Part shown: positions 1 to 12,339 of the stretch, in pieces
Numbering within the stretch: the first letter of the stretch is position 1
Layout: each line of letters opens with the position of its first letter
From: Amaranthus tricolor
Lineage: Eukaryota; Streptophyta; Magnoliopsida; Caryophyllales; Amaranthaceae
Direction: 5' to 3'
Assembly (NCBI RefSeq): GCF_026212465.1
Contig: NC_080053.1
Coordinates: forward strand, 13,088,326-13,152,325
DNA length: 64,000 bases
The notes under the pieces: generated by a model
What the model was told of the DNA's origin: nothing
The model's input: the letters and a program-made list of their open reading frames with translations, nothing else
The model's database searches: none
Program-made: the position numbers and the translations under genes

Positions 1-310
1 TATATATTAGTTGTATTAGTGTTGTATTAGTTGTACTAGTGTTGTATTAGTATAGTATTAGTTGTATACTTGTATTAGTGTAGTATTACTCGCATTAGAG
101 TAATAGTATGCATATTAGTGAAATATTAGTTGTAATATTATATATACCATTAGTCCTATTAGTCTAGTATTAGTCATATTTGTTCAGTAATAGTTGTACT
201 TATAAACTGTTAGTCATATTATTGTATTATTACCCATAATAGTATACTATTAGTTGTATAAGTTTAGTATTAATCGTATTATTATATTATTTAGTGTATT
301 AGTAAAAAAA
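1..310. repeat. TATTAGT-rich degenerate simple repeat
   Basis: Short irregular units built from TATTAGT, TGTATTAGTG and GTAGTATTAG recur across the first 310 bases with no fixed period. The tract is AT-rich and fades into ordinary AT-rich sequence after about 310. It continues beyond the left edge of the window, so its full size is unknown. It shares no sequence with the 169-bp satellite. Confidence 0.7.
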
Positions 311-688
311 TATTAATGGTATTAGTATAGTTTTTAAATTATATTTATTTGTAACTTGCTTAGTTTTTATAGTGCAAAGTGTCAATTAAAATTCTAAGTT
401 CTAACAAAATAAATAAGGAATGATAGTTTCATTTAGTCCAAATACATAGTTAAATCTCCAAGGCCTAGATAAAATTCACAATTCTCCTTTACATTTGCCA
501 AACACCTGTTTAATTCCAAATGGATTAATCATATTAATTGACATTATTTTATTAAAAAGTTTGACCAAGTACATTTCAGTTAATAAAAAACAACACCCAC
601 TATAACAGAATTAAAATAATACAAGCATTATTTTGAAACGAAACATTAAAACTTGATCGCAAACAATAATATCTTTTATTCATATATT
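311..688. other. AT-rich intergenic sequence
   Basis: Nothing recognisable. It lies downstream of the stop codon of the minus-strand ankyrin gene and probably includes its 3' untranslated region. No clear polyadenylation signal or repeat could be singled out. Confidence 0.5.
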
Positions 689-2553
689 TTAAAAGAAGTT
701 ATTGTTTCTGAGATGGTAGATGATATCTTGTTTGCCATACCGATATGCAATCTCCATAACGTTTCTTTTTTTCATATCAACATCCCTAATTGCTTTTGGG
801 CAACTGCTTAACAACGCATCCACAACTTCCAGATTTCCTTCAGCAACTGCTTTATGTAAGGCAGTAGAATTATCCTTATCGTATCGCCTTATACAATCAG
901 GAAATCTTTTACATAAGTAGCGAACCGATTTTGTATAACCCTTATATGCCGCATATCCAAGAGGATACCATCCTTCTGTATCTTTTGAGGTTATAAGCTC
1001 CGGGAACCCTTCCATTATTGCTTTAACCACCGCTAATTGTTCATATTAAGTAATTTTATACATTTAAACTATTAGTACTTCTTTTACTCAGACATATGAT
1101 GTAAGATAATAAAGAAGCAAACTACGTAAATCAAATTCCCATTATTTTTATTTTAATTTGAAATGTAAATGGGTTCAGAAATTAAATAATAATTGCTTTT
1201 AATATATTGAATTATGCACATTAAAAAATTATAAATAGTTTATATTATGTGATTAGACGATTCAAACAAGATCGCACTTGAGTATAGTTTTTGTTACACA
1301 TTAGTTATAATATATAAAATAATCTTTAACGATAGATAGTGTCCAACTATAATGTAGCAAATATTTCAAAAGGGAAGACGCATTACTTATAAATAAAAAG
1401 AGATTGAACTATACGTGTGGATGATTTTAAAAGATAATTAACATATGTAAAACAAATTAAAAATAAATGATAATTCCGATTTCTAAATAAATTAAAATGA
1501 GGAAATATGAGTAATCAATTGAAAATAAAAATTTAAATAGAATAATACCAAAACATAGTGAGAAATGGTTGGTACCTGACTTCTTAGTCTTGAGTGCAGC
1601 ATGAGCAAGTGACATATTCTTGGCATCTTGAAGCAATTTCTCTCTAGCACGCCCGGAAGATATTTTAGCCATGGTTATGTGTTGAAGTAAAGTTGAGTTA
1701 CCACCCTTTACAGCCAATGAAAGCGGTGACTGTTTCTTCTGATTGAGTGTAGATGCGACATTGGGTTCCAACTCCATCAAACACTTGGTCGTACTCTCAT
1801 GATCACCTATAACAGCCAGGTGCAAAGGGGTATTCCCACCGTCTTTTGTGGCAGTACACAATAATTCTGACTTCTCGCTGCGTTTTACAAAACTCAAGAT
1901 ATCATTCAGTGTCTTCACCTTACCATTTGCAGCAGCTACATGAACAGAATTCCAACCTTTTTGTTTTTCGCCTTTAACAAATCCGGATCATGATCTCTTA
2001 AAATCCGACTCACCACATCCCTCTTACCATCACCAACAGCTGTGTGAAGGTATTCAACTCAATCTGTCTCATCTTTCTGATTATGTGTTATGTTTAATCT
2101 GCTTATAGCCATTTCTATATCAACAGCTTCAGTTGCGTACCAGCTACCTTCGGTGCTGATAGATTTTTGGTACAAATTTGCTACAGCTTTACGGTCTGCA
2201 ACAACCAATTCATGTGCTGTATTATGATGATTTTCCAAGATGGCCACGTACAAGGGCGCGTCATTATCACTGTTTCGTTTATTCAGTGCATCGGTTAGCA
2301 ACTGATATTCTTCTCTCTCGAAAAACAAGTCTACAATCTTTGTGATTGTTCTCTTAGATCCGTCTCTGGCGGCTATATGAAAAGCATTGTTATCATTGCC
2401 ATCCACATATTGGATATGTGTAAGATCCTGTTTCAGGATTTCAAGAGCATCCTTTATTCGACTATTCGAAACAGGATCTAGCACTTCATCACCTACTTCA
2501 TCGTTTCCAGAGCCCCCACTACCATTATAGTGGGATTTGCTTGAAGAGGCCAT
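689..2553 (-). pseudogene. ankyrin-repeat protein gene, frameshifted
   Basis: Plant ankyrin-repeat protein. Such repeats mediate protein binding, and family members often act in defence or stress signalling. The start is the ATG at 2553 (MASSSKSHYNG, low-complexity Gly/Ser/Asp N-terminus); another in-frame ATG lies four codons upstream. Repeat-like stretches include NAFHIAARDGS, NTPLHLAVIGDHES and STALHKAVAEGNLEVVDALL. A GT-AG intron (1575 to 1033) joins AAG TCA G with CG GTG GTT in frame, so the last exon is 1032-689 and ends at TAA. The frame is broken twice before the intron: near 2050-2065 (TGA after KDETD), and near 1965-1985, where an A-rich run lacks one base and the downstream frame resumes as GWNSVHVAAANGK. 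No C-terminal PGG or membrane domain is visible. It may be a recent pseudogene, or an intact gene with homopolymer sequencing errors. Confidence 0.75.
1033..1575 (-). other. GT-AG intron of the ankyrin gene
   Basis: The donor CAG|GTACC is at 1576/1575 and the acceptor ATTAG|CGG at 1033/1032, both read on the minus strand. The intron is 543 bp and AT-rich. Joining the two sites keeps the ankyrin reading frame and gives KSAVVKAIMEGFPEL across the junction. Both sites were inferred by eye from motif and frame. Confidence 0.65.
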
Positions 2554-2565
2554 CAATGTCAACAA

Positions 2566-2849
2566 AATAATTCACTCCCTGCCCTTAAGACAACTATTTT
2601 TGTAGTGACCCAATTACATCTGTATAATAGTTGCGTATTTAAAGAATATATTCGATTTAATTTATTTTATTTTATAATTCGTCTACTTCTTTTAAATCTA
2701 ATTTGACTATGTTCAATATTGTTTATTCTTTCTTTTGCGTAGTCTCCTTAGCTAATCACCTTTAATTAAACTCAAAGTCAACTATTTCTAATTAATGTCT
2801 TTTTTTATTAGTCGTCAGTGTTGTTTATTGTTTTTTCTGCATATTTTAT
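2566..2849. other. AT-rich spacer between ankyrin gene and satellite
   Basis: This presumably holds the ankyrin gene's promoter and 5' leader. I see no convincing TATA box or conserved element. The sequence changes abruptly into the satellite backbone at about 2850. Confidence 0.45.
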
Positions 2850-5800
2850 ACAACTTAACACGTTATTTCTTGCATATGACTATGATTTTCAATTCTAACC
2901 ACTTCAACACAATAATATATACCAACTTGTGTTGTGTGCCATGTTTCGTGCAAAACAAACCAAGTTTGAGCTACTTTATACGCGAAAGTGCCAAAAATGC
3001 TAAAAAACCATAAAATCGCAACAAAACACGTAGTTTCTATCATAGGACTATTACATTCTATTCTAACCACTTCAAAAAAAACAATATATACCAAATAGTG
3101 TTGTGTGCCAAGTTTTGTGCAAAACAAAACAAGTTTGAGCTACTTTATCCGCGAAAGTGCTAAAAAAGCTTAAAAACCCATAAAATCGTAACTTAGCACG
3201 TATTTTCTAGCAAATGACTATGATTTTCAATTATAACCACTTAAAGATAATAATATATACCAAAAAGTGTTGTGTGCCAAGTTTCCTACAAAATAAACCA
3301 TGTTTGAGCTACTTTATGCGCGAAAGTGCCAAAAAAGCTTAAAACAACCTAAAAGCGCAACTTACGAAATAATATTAAGAATATGACTATAATTTACATT
3401 TCTAACCACTTCAACACAAGAATTTATTCCAAATAGGGTTGTGTGCCATGCTTCGTGTAAAACAAACCAAGTTTGAGATACTTTATGCGCGAAAGTGCCA
3501 AAAAAGCTTAAAAGACCCTTAAAGCGCAACTTACGAAGTAATATTAAGAATATGACTAAGATTTATATTTCTAACAACTTCAACACAATAATATTTACCA
3601 AATAGTGTTGTGTGCCATGTTTCGTGCAATACAAAAAAAGTTTGAGCTACTTTATGCGCGAAAGTGCCAAAAAAGCTTAAAAACCTATAAAATTGCAACT
3701 TAGCACGTAATTTCAAGCATATGACTATTATTTTAATTTATAACCACTTCAACTTAATAATATATACCAAATAGTATTGTGTACCAAGTGTCATGCAAAA
3801 CGAACCAAGTTTGAGCTTCTTTATGCGCGAAAGTGCAAAAAAAGCATGAAAACTCATAAAATCGCAACTTAACACGTCATTTCTAGCATATAAATATTAT
3901 TTTAAATTATAACTACTTCAACACAATATTATATAACAAATAGTGTTGTGTGTCAAGTTTCGTACAAAAGAAACCAAGCTTGAGGTACTTGATGCTGGAA
4001 AGTGCCGAAAAAGCTTAAAAACCCATAAAATCTCAACTTAACACGTTATTTCTTGCATATGACTATGATTTTAAATTCTAACCACTTCAACACAATAATA
4101 TATACCAACTAGTTTTATGTGCCAAGTTTCGTGCAAAAAACCAAGTTTGAGCTATTTTATGCGCGAAAGTGCCAAAAATGCCAAAAACCCATAAAATCGT
4201 AACAAAACACGTAATTTCTATCATAGGACTATTACATTCTATTCTAACCACTTCAAAACAATAATATATTCTAAATAGTGTTGTGTGCCAAGTTTCGTGC
4301 AAAACAAACCAATTTTGAGCTACTTTATCCGCGAAAGTGCTTAAAAAGCTTAAAAACCCTTAAAATCGTAACTTAGCATGTAATTTCTAGCATATGACTA
4401 TGATTTTCAATTATAACCACCTAAAGACAATAATATATACCAAAAAGTTTTGTGTGCCAAGTTTCGTGCAAAATAAACAATGTTTAAGCTACTTTATGCG
4501 CGAAAGTACCAAAAAAGCTTAAAAGAACCTTAAAGCGCAACTTAAGAAGTAATATTAAAAATATGACTATGATTTACAATTCTAACCACTTCAACACAAT
4601 AATTTATACTAAATAGTGTTGTGTGCCATGTTTCGTGCATAACAAACCAAGTTTGAGGTACGTTATGCGCGAATGTGTCAAAAAAGCTTAAACACCCATA
4701 AAATCGAAACTTAGCACGTAATTTCTATCATAGGACTATTAATTTCAATTATAACCACTTCAACACAATAATATATACCAAATAGTATTGAGTGTCAAGT
4801 TTCGTGCAAAATAAACCATGTTTGAGCTTCTTTATGCGCGAAAGTGTCAAAAAACGTTTAAAAGAACCTTAAAGCGCAACTTATGAACTAATATTAAGAA
4901 TATGACTATAATTTACAATTCTAACCACTTCAACAAAATAATTTATACCAAATAGTGTTGTCTGCAATGTTTCGTGCAAAACAAACCAAGTTTGAGCTAC
5001 TTTATGCGCGAAAGTGCCGAAAAAGCTTACAAAACCATAACATCGCAACTTAGCATGTAATTTCAAGTATTTGACTATTATTTTCAATTATAACCACTTC
5101 AACACATTAATATATACCAAATAGTATTGTGTGCCAAGTGTCGTGCAATACAAACAAGGTTTGAGCTTCTTTATGCGCGAAAGTGCAAAAAAAAGCATAA
5201 AAATTCATAAAATCGCAACTTAACACATCATTTCTAGCATATGACTATTATTTTAAATTATAACTACTTCAACACAATATTATTTAACAAATAGTGTTGT
5301 GTGCCATGTTTCATACAAAAGAAACCAAGCTTGAGCTACTTCATGCTCGAAAGTGCCAAAAAAGTTTAAAAACCCATAAAATCGCAACTTAACACGTTAT
5401 TTCTTGTATATGACTATGATTTTAAATTCTAACCAATTCAACACAACAACATATACCAACTAGTGTTGTGCGTCAAGTTTCGTGCAAAACAAACGAAGTT
5501 TGAGCTACTTTATGCGCGAAAGTGCCAAAAATGTTAAAAACCCACAAAATCGCAAAAAAACATGTACTTTCTATCATAGGACTATTACATTCTATTCTAA
5601 CCACTTCAAAACAATAATATATACCAAATAGTGTTGTGTGCCAAGTTTCGTCTAAAACAAACAAAGTTTGAGCTACTTTATCCGCGAAAGTGCCAAAAAA
5701 GCTTAAAAACCCATAAAATCGTAACTTAGCACGTAATTTTTAGCATATGACTATGATTTTCAATTATAACTACTTAAAGACAATTATATATACCAAAAGG

Positions 5801-8800
5801 TGTTGTGTGCCAAGTTTCGCGCAAAATAAACCATGTTTGAGCTACTTTATGCGCGAAAGTGCCAAAAAAGCTTAAAAGAACCTTAAACTGCAACTTACGA
5901 AATAATATTAAGAATATCACTATGATTTAGATTTCTAAACACTTCAACACAATAATTTATTCCAAATAGGGTTGTGTGCCATGTTTCGTGCAAAACACAC
6001 CATGTTTGAGATACTTTATGCGCAAAAGTACTAAAAAAGCTTAAAAGAACCTCAAAGCGCAACTTACGAAGTAATATTAAGAATATGACTATGATTTACA
6101 TTTCTAAACACTTCAACCAAATAATTTATACCAAATAGTGTTGTGTTCCATGTATCGTGCAAAACAAACCAATTTGAGCTTCTTTATGCGCGAAAGTGAT
6201 AAAAAAGCATAAAGACCCATGAAATCGCAACAAAACACGTAATTTCTATCATAGGACTATTACATTCTATTCTAACCACTTCAACACAATAATATATACC
6301 AAATAGTGTTGTGTGCCATGTTTCGTGCATAACAAACCAAGTTTGAGCTACTTTATGCGCGAAAGTGCCAAAAAAGCTTAAAAACCCAAAAATTCGCCTC
6401 TTAGCATGTAATTTCTATCATATGACTATGATTTCAAATTCTAACTACTTCTAAAAAATAATTTATACCAAATAGTGTTGTGTGCCATGTTTCATGCAAA
6501 ACAAACCAAGTTTGAGCTACTTTATGCGCTAAAGTGCCAAAAAAGCTTAAATACCCATAAAATCGTAAATTAATACGTAATTTCAAGAATATGACTATCA
6601 TTTTAAATTCTAGCCTCTTTAACTCAGTAATATATAGCAAATAGTGTTGTGTGCCAAGTTTCGTGCAAAATAAACCAAGTTTGAGCTACTTTATGCGCGA
6701 AAGTGCCAATAAAGCATAAAAACCCATAAAATCTCAACAAAACACGTAATTACTATCATAGGACTATTACATTCTATTCTAACCACTTCAACACAATAAT
6801 ACATACCAAATAGTGTTGTGTGCCAAGTTTCGTGCAAAACAAACTAAGTTTAAGCTACTTTATGCGCGAAAGTGCCAAAAAAGTTTAAAAACCCATAAAA
6901 TCACAAGTTAGCACGTAATTTCAAGCATACGACTACTATTTTCAATTATAACCACGTCAACAAAATAACATATACCAAAGAGTATTGTATGCCAAGTTTC
7001 GTGCAAAATAAACCAATTTGAGCTACTTTATGCGCGAAAGAGTTAAAAAAGTTTAAAAAAACCTTAAAGCGCAACTTACGTAGTAATATTAAGAATATGA
7101 ATTTGATTTACAATTCTAAAACTTCAACACAATAATATATACCAAATAGTGTTGTGTGCCATATTTCGTGAAAAAGAAACCAAGTTTGAGCTACTTTATG
7201 CGCGAAAGTGCCAAAAAAGCACAAAAACCCATAAAATCTCAACAAAACACGTAATTTCTATCATAGGACTATTACATTCTATTCTAACCACTTCAACACA
7301 ATAATATATACCAAATAGTGTTGTGTGCCAAGTTTCGTGCAAAACAAACCAAGTTTGAGCTACTTTATCCACGAAAGTGCCAAAAAAGCTTAAAAACAAA
7401 TAAAATCGCAACTTAGCACGTAATTTCAAGCGTACGACTATTATTTTAAATTATAACCACTTCAACAAAATAACATATGCCAAATAGTATTGTGTGCCAA
7501 GTTTCGTGCAAAACAAACCAAGTTTGAGCGAGCTACTTTATGCTCGAAAGTGCAAAAAAAGCTTGAAAGATCCTTAAAGCCCAACTTACGAAGTAATATT
7601 AAGAATATGACTATGATTTACAATTCTAACCACTTCAACACAATAATTTATACCAAACAGTGTTGTCTGCCATGTTTCGTGTAAAACAAACCAAGTTTCA
7701 GCTACCTTATGCGCGAAAGTGCCAAAAAAGCATAAAACCCATAAAAAGGTAACCTAATACGTAATTTCTAGAATATTACTATTATTTTAAACTCTAACCA
7801 CTTCAACAATATAACATATACCAAACAGTGTTGTGTGCCAAGCTTCGTGCAAAATAAACTAAGTTTGAGATACTTTATGCGCGAAAGTGCCAAAAAAGTT
7901 TAAAAACACATAAAATCGTAACTTAACACATAATTTCTAGTATATGACAATTATTTTCAATTCTAACTCTTCAACACAATAATATATACCAAATAGTGTT
8001 GTGGGCCAAGTTTCGTGCAAAACAAACCAAGTTTGAGCTACTTTATGCGCGAAATTGTCAAAAAATCTTGAAAACCAATAAAATCGCAACTTAACAAGTA
8101 ATTTCTTGCATATGCCTATTATTTTCTATTCTAACTACTTCAACACAATAATATATACCAAATATTGTTATGTGCCAAGTTTCGTGCAAAACAAACCAAG
8201 TTTGAGCTACTTTATGCGCGAAAGTGCCAAAAAAGCTTAAAAACCCATGAAATCGTGACTTAACACGTAATTTCCAGGAAAAGACTATTATTTTCAATTC
8301 TAACCACTTCAACACAATAATATATACCAAATAGTGTTGTGTGCCAAGTTTCGTGCAAAACAAAACAAGGTTGAGCTACTTTATGCGCGAAAGTGCCAAG
8401 AAAGCTTAAAAGAACCTTAAAGCGCAGCTTACGAAGTAATATTAAGAATATGACTATGATTTACAATTCTATCCACTTCAACAAAATAATTTATACCAAT
8501 TAGTGTTGTCTGCCATGTTTCGCGTAAAAAGAACCAAGTTTGAGCTATTTTATGCGCGAAAGTGCTAAAAAAGCATAAAACCCATAAAAAGGAAACTTAA
8601 TACGTAATTTCTAGAATATGACTATTATTTTAAGCTCTAACCACTTCAACAAAATAATATATACCATACAGTGTTGTGTGCCGAGTTTCGTGCAAAATAA
8701 ACTAAGTTTGAGCTACTTTACGCGCGAAAGTGCCAAAAAAGTTTAAAAACACATAAAATCGTAACTTACACGTAACTTCTAGTATATGACAATTATTTTC

Positions 8801-10421
8801 AATTCTAACACTTCAACACAATAATATATACCAAATAGTGTTGTGTGCAACGTTTCGTGCAAAACAAAACAAGTTTGATCTACTTCATGCGCGAAATTGT
8901 CAAAAAATCTTAAAAACCAATAAAATCGAAACTTAACACGTAATTTCTTGCATATGCGTATTATTTTCTATTCGAACCACTTCAACACAATAATATATAC
9001 CAAATATTGTTATGTGCCAAGTTTCGTGCAAAACAAACCAAGTTTGAGCTACTTTATGCGCAGAAGTGCCAAAATAGCTTAAAAACCCATGAAATCGTGA
9101 CTTAACACGTAATTTCCAGCAAAAGACTATTATTTTCAATTCTAACCACTTCAACACAATAATATATACCAAATAGTGTTATGTGCCATGTTTCGTGCAA
9201 AAAAAAACCAAGTTTGAGCTACTTTATGCGCGAAAGTGCCAATAAAGCTTAAAAGAACCTTAAAGCGTAACTTACGAAGTAATATTAAGAATATGACTAT
9301 GATTTACAATTCTAACCACTTCAACACAATAATTTATACTAAATGTTGTTTGTGCCATGATTCGTGCATAATAAACCAAGTTTGAGCTACTTTATGCGCG
9401 AATGTGCCAAAAAAGCTTAAACACCCATAAAATCGGAACTTAGCACGTAATTTCTATCATAGGACTATTAATTTCATTTATAACCACTTCAACACAATAA
9501 TATATACTAAATAGTATTAAATGTCAAGTTTCGTGCAAATTAAATCAAGTTTGAGCTTCTTTATGCGCGAAAGTGCAAATAAAGCTTAAAAGAACCTTAA
9601 AGCGCAACTTACGAGGTAATATTAAGAATATGAATATAATTTTCCATTCTAACCACTGCAACAAAATTGTTTATACCAAATAGTGTTGTCTGCCATGTTT
9701 TGTGTAAAACAAACCAAGTTTGAGCAACTTTATGCGCGAAAGTGCCAAAAAAGCATAAAACCCATAAAAGGTAACTTATTACGTAATTTTTAGAATATGA
9801 CTATTATTTTAAACTCTAACCACTTCAACAAAATAGTATATACCAAATAGTGTTGTGTGCAAAGTTTCGTGCAAAATAAACTAAGTTTGAGCTAGTTTAT
9901 ACGCGAAAGTGCCAAAAAAGTTTAAAAAGACATAAAATCGTAACTTAACACGTAATTTCTAGTATATGACAATTATTTTCAATTCTAACACTTCAACACA
10001 ATAATATATACCAAATAGTGTTGTGTGCCAAGTTTCGTGCAAATCAAACCAAGTTTGAGCTACTTTATGCGCGAAATCGTCAAAAAATCTTAAAAACCAA
10101 TAAAATTGCAACTTAACACGTAATTTCTTGCATATGCCTATTATTTTCTATTCTAACCACTTCAACACAATAATATATACCAAATATTGTTATGTGCCAA
10201 GTTTCGTGCAAAACAAACCAAGTTTGAGCTTCTTTATGCGCGAAAGTGCCAAAAAAGCATTAAAAACCATGAAATCGTGACTTATCACGTAATTTCTAGC
10301 AAAACACTATTATTTTCAATTCTAACCACTTCAACACAATAATATATACCAAATAGTGTTGTGTGCCAAGTTTCGTGCAAAACAAACCAAGTTTGAGCTA
10401 CTTTATGCGCGAAAGTGCCAA
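2850..10421. repeat. satellite array 1, left part (~169-bp monomers)
   Basis: Head-to-tail monomers: the landmark TTTGAG recurs at 2965, 3134, 3303, 3472 and 3641, exactly 169 bp apart. Backbone boxes are CTTCAACACAATAATATATA, GTGTTGTGTGCCAAGTTTCG, ACTTTATGCGCGAAAGTGCC and AAAAGCTTAAAAACCCATAA. A HindIII site (AAGCTT) occurs in most units. Monomers differ mainly in a module between the GCAACTTA and TTCTAACC boxes. Local higher-order repeats are present. Unbroken minus-strand frames of 60-100 codons recur only because the monomer has few stops; 169 is not a multiple of 3, so the frame shifts at every unit. The monomer size is typical of plant centromeric satellites, but centromere function cannot be shown from sequence alone. 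Confidence 0.95.
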
Positions 10422-10521
10422 NNNNNNNNNNNNNNNNNNNNNNNNNNNNNNNNNNNNNNNNNNNNNNNNNNNNNNNNNNNNNNNNNNNNNNNNNNNNNNN
10501 NNNNNNNNNNNNNNNNNNNNN
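10422..10521. other. assembly gap (100 N)
   Basis: There are exactly 100 consecutive N inside a satellite monomer. A round size like this is usually a placeholder for a gap of unknown length, so distances across it are not reliable. Confidence 0.95.
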
Positions 10522-12339
10522 TAAAAACCCATTAAATCGCAACATAGCAAATTCAAGCATATGACTATGATTTTCAATTCTAACCACTTCAACACAATAC
10601 AATATACCAAATAGTGTTGTGTGCCAAGTTTCGTGCAAAACAAACCAAGTTTGAGCTATTTTATGCACGAAAGTGCCAAAAAAGCTTACAAACCCATAAA
10701 ATCGCAACAAAACACGTAATTTCTATCATAGGACTATTAGTTTCTATTCTAACCTCTTCAACACAATAATGTATACAAAATAGTGTTGTGTGCCAAGTTT
10801 CGTGCAAAACAACCAAGTTTGAGCTATTTTATGCGCGAAAGTGCTAAGAAAGCTTAAAAACCTATAAAATCGCAACTTAACACGTAATTTCAAGCATATT
10901 ACAATGATTTTCTTTTCTTATTACTTCAACACAATAATATATACCAAATAGTGTTGTGTGCTTAGTTTCGTGCAAAACGAACCAAGTTTGAGCTACTTTA
11001 TGCGCGAAAGCGCCAAAAAAACTTAAAAACCCATAAAATCGCAACTTAGCACGTAATTTCAAGCTTATGACTATGATTTACAATTCTAACCACGTCAATA
11101 CACTAATATGTACCAAATAGTGTTGTGTGCTTAGTTTCGTGCGAAACCAACCAAGTTTGAGCTACTTTATGCGCGTAAGTGCCAAAAAAGCATAAAAACC
11201 CATAAAATCGCTACTTAGCACGTAATTTCTAGCATATAACTATGACTTTAAATTATAACCACTTCAACACAATAATATATACCAAATAGTGTTGTGTGCC
11301 AAGTTTCGTGCAAAATAAACCAAGCTTGAGCTACTTTATGCGCGAAAGTGCCAAAAAAGATTAAAAGAACCTTAAAGCGCAACTTACGAACTAATAATAA
11401 GAATATGACTATTAATTACAATTCTAACCACTTCAATAAAATAATTTATACCAAATAGTATTGTGTGCCATGTTTCGTGCAAAACAAACTAAGTTAGAAC
11501 TATTTTATGCGCGAAAGTGCCATAAAAGCTTGAAAACCCATAAAACCCTAACTTAACACGTAATTTCTAGAATATGACTATTATTTTAAATTCTAACCAC
11601 TACAACACAAGAATACATACCTAATAGTGTTGTATGCCATGTTTCGTGCAAAATAAACCAAGTTTGAGCTACTCTATGCGCGAATGTGGGAAAAAAGCTT
11701 AAAAGAACCTTAAAGCGCAACTTACGATGTAATATTAAAAATATGAGTATAATATACAATTCTAACCACTTCAACAAAAAAATTTATACCAAATAGTGTT
11801 GTGTGCCTTGTTTCGTGCAAAACAAACCAAGTTTGAGCTACAATATGCGCGAAAGTGCCAAAAAAGCTTAAAAACCAACAAAATCGTAACTTGACAAGTA
11901 ATTTCTAGTGTAGGACTATTATTTCCAATTCTGACCACTTCAAGACAATAATATATAGCAAATAGTATAATGTGCCAAGTTTCGTGCAAAACAAAAAAAG
12001 TTTGAGCTACTTTATGAGCGATAGTGCCAAAATAGCTTAATAACCCATAAAATCGCAACTTAGCACATAATTTCAAGCATATAACTATGATTGTTAATTC
12101 TTACCACTTCAACACAATAATATTTACCAAATAGTGTTGCGTGCCAAGTTTCGTGTAAAACACACCAAGTTTGAGCTACTTTATGCACAAAAGAGCCAAC
12201 GGAATTTAATAAAACCATAAAATCGTAATCTACCATTTGATATTAAGAACATGACTATGATTTACAATTCTAACAACTTCAACACAATAATATAAACCAA
12301 ATAGTGTTGTGTGCCAAGTTTCGTGCAAAACATTTCAAT

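Noticed and set aside
720..920. Plus-strand 66-codon frame
   Set aside because: Shadow of the last ankyrin exon on the minus strand.
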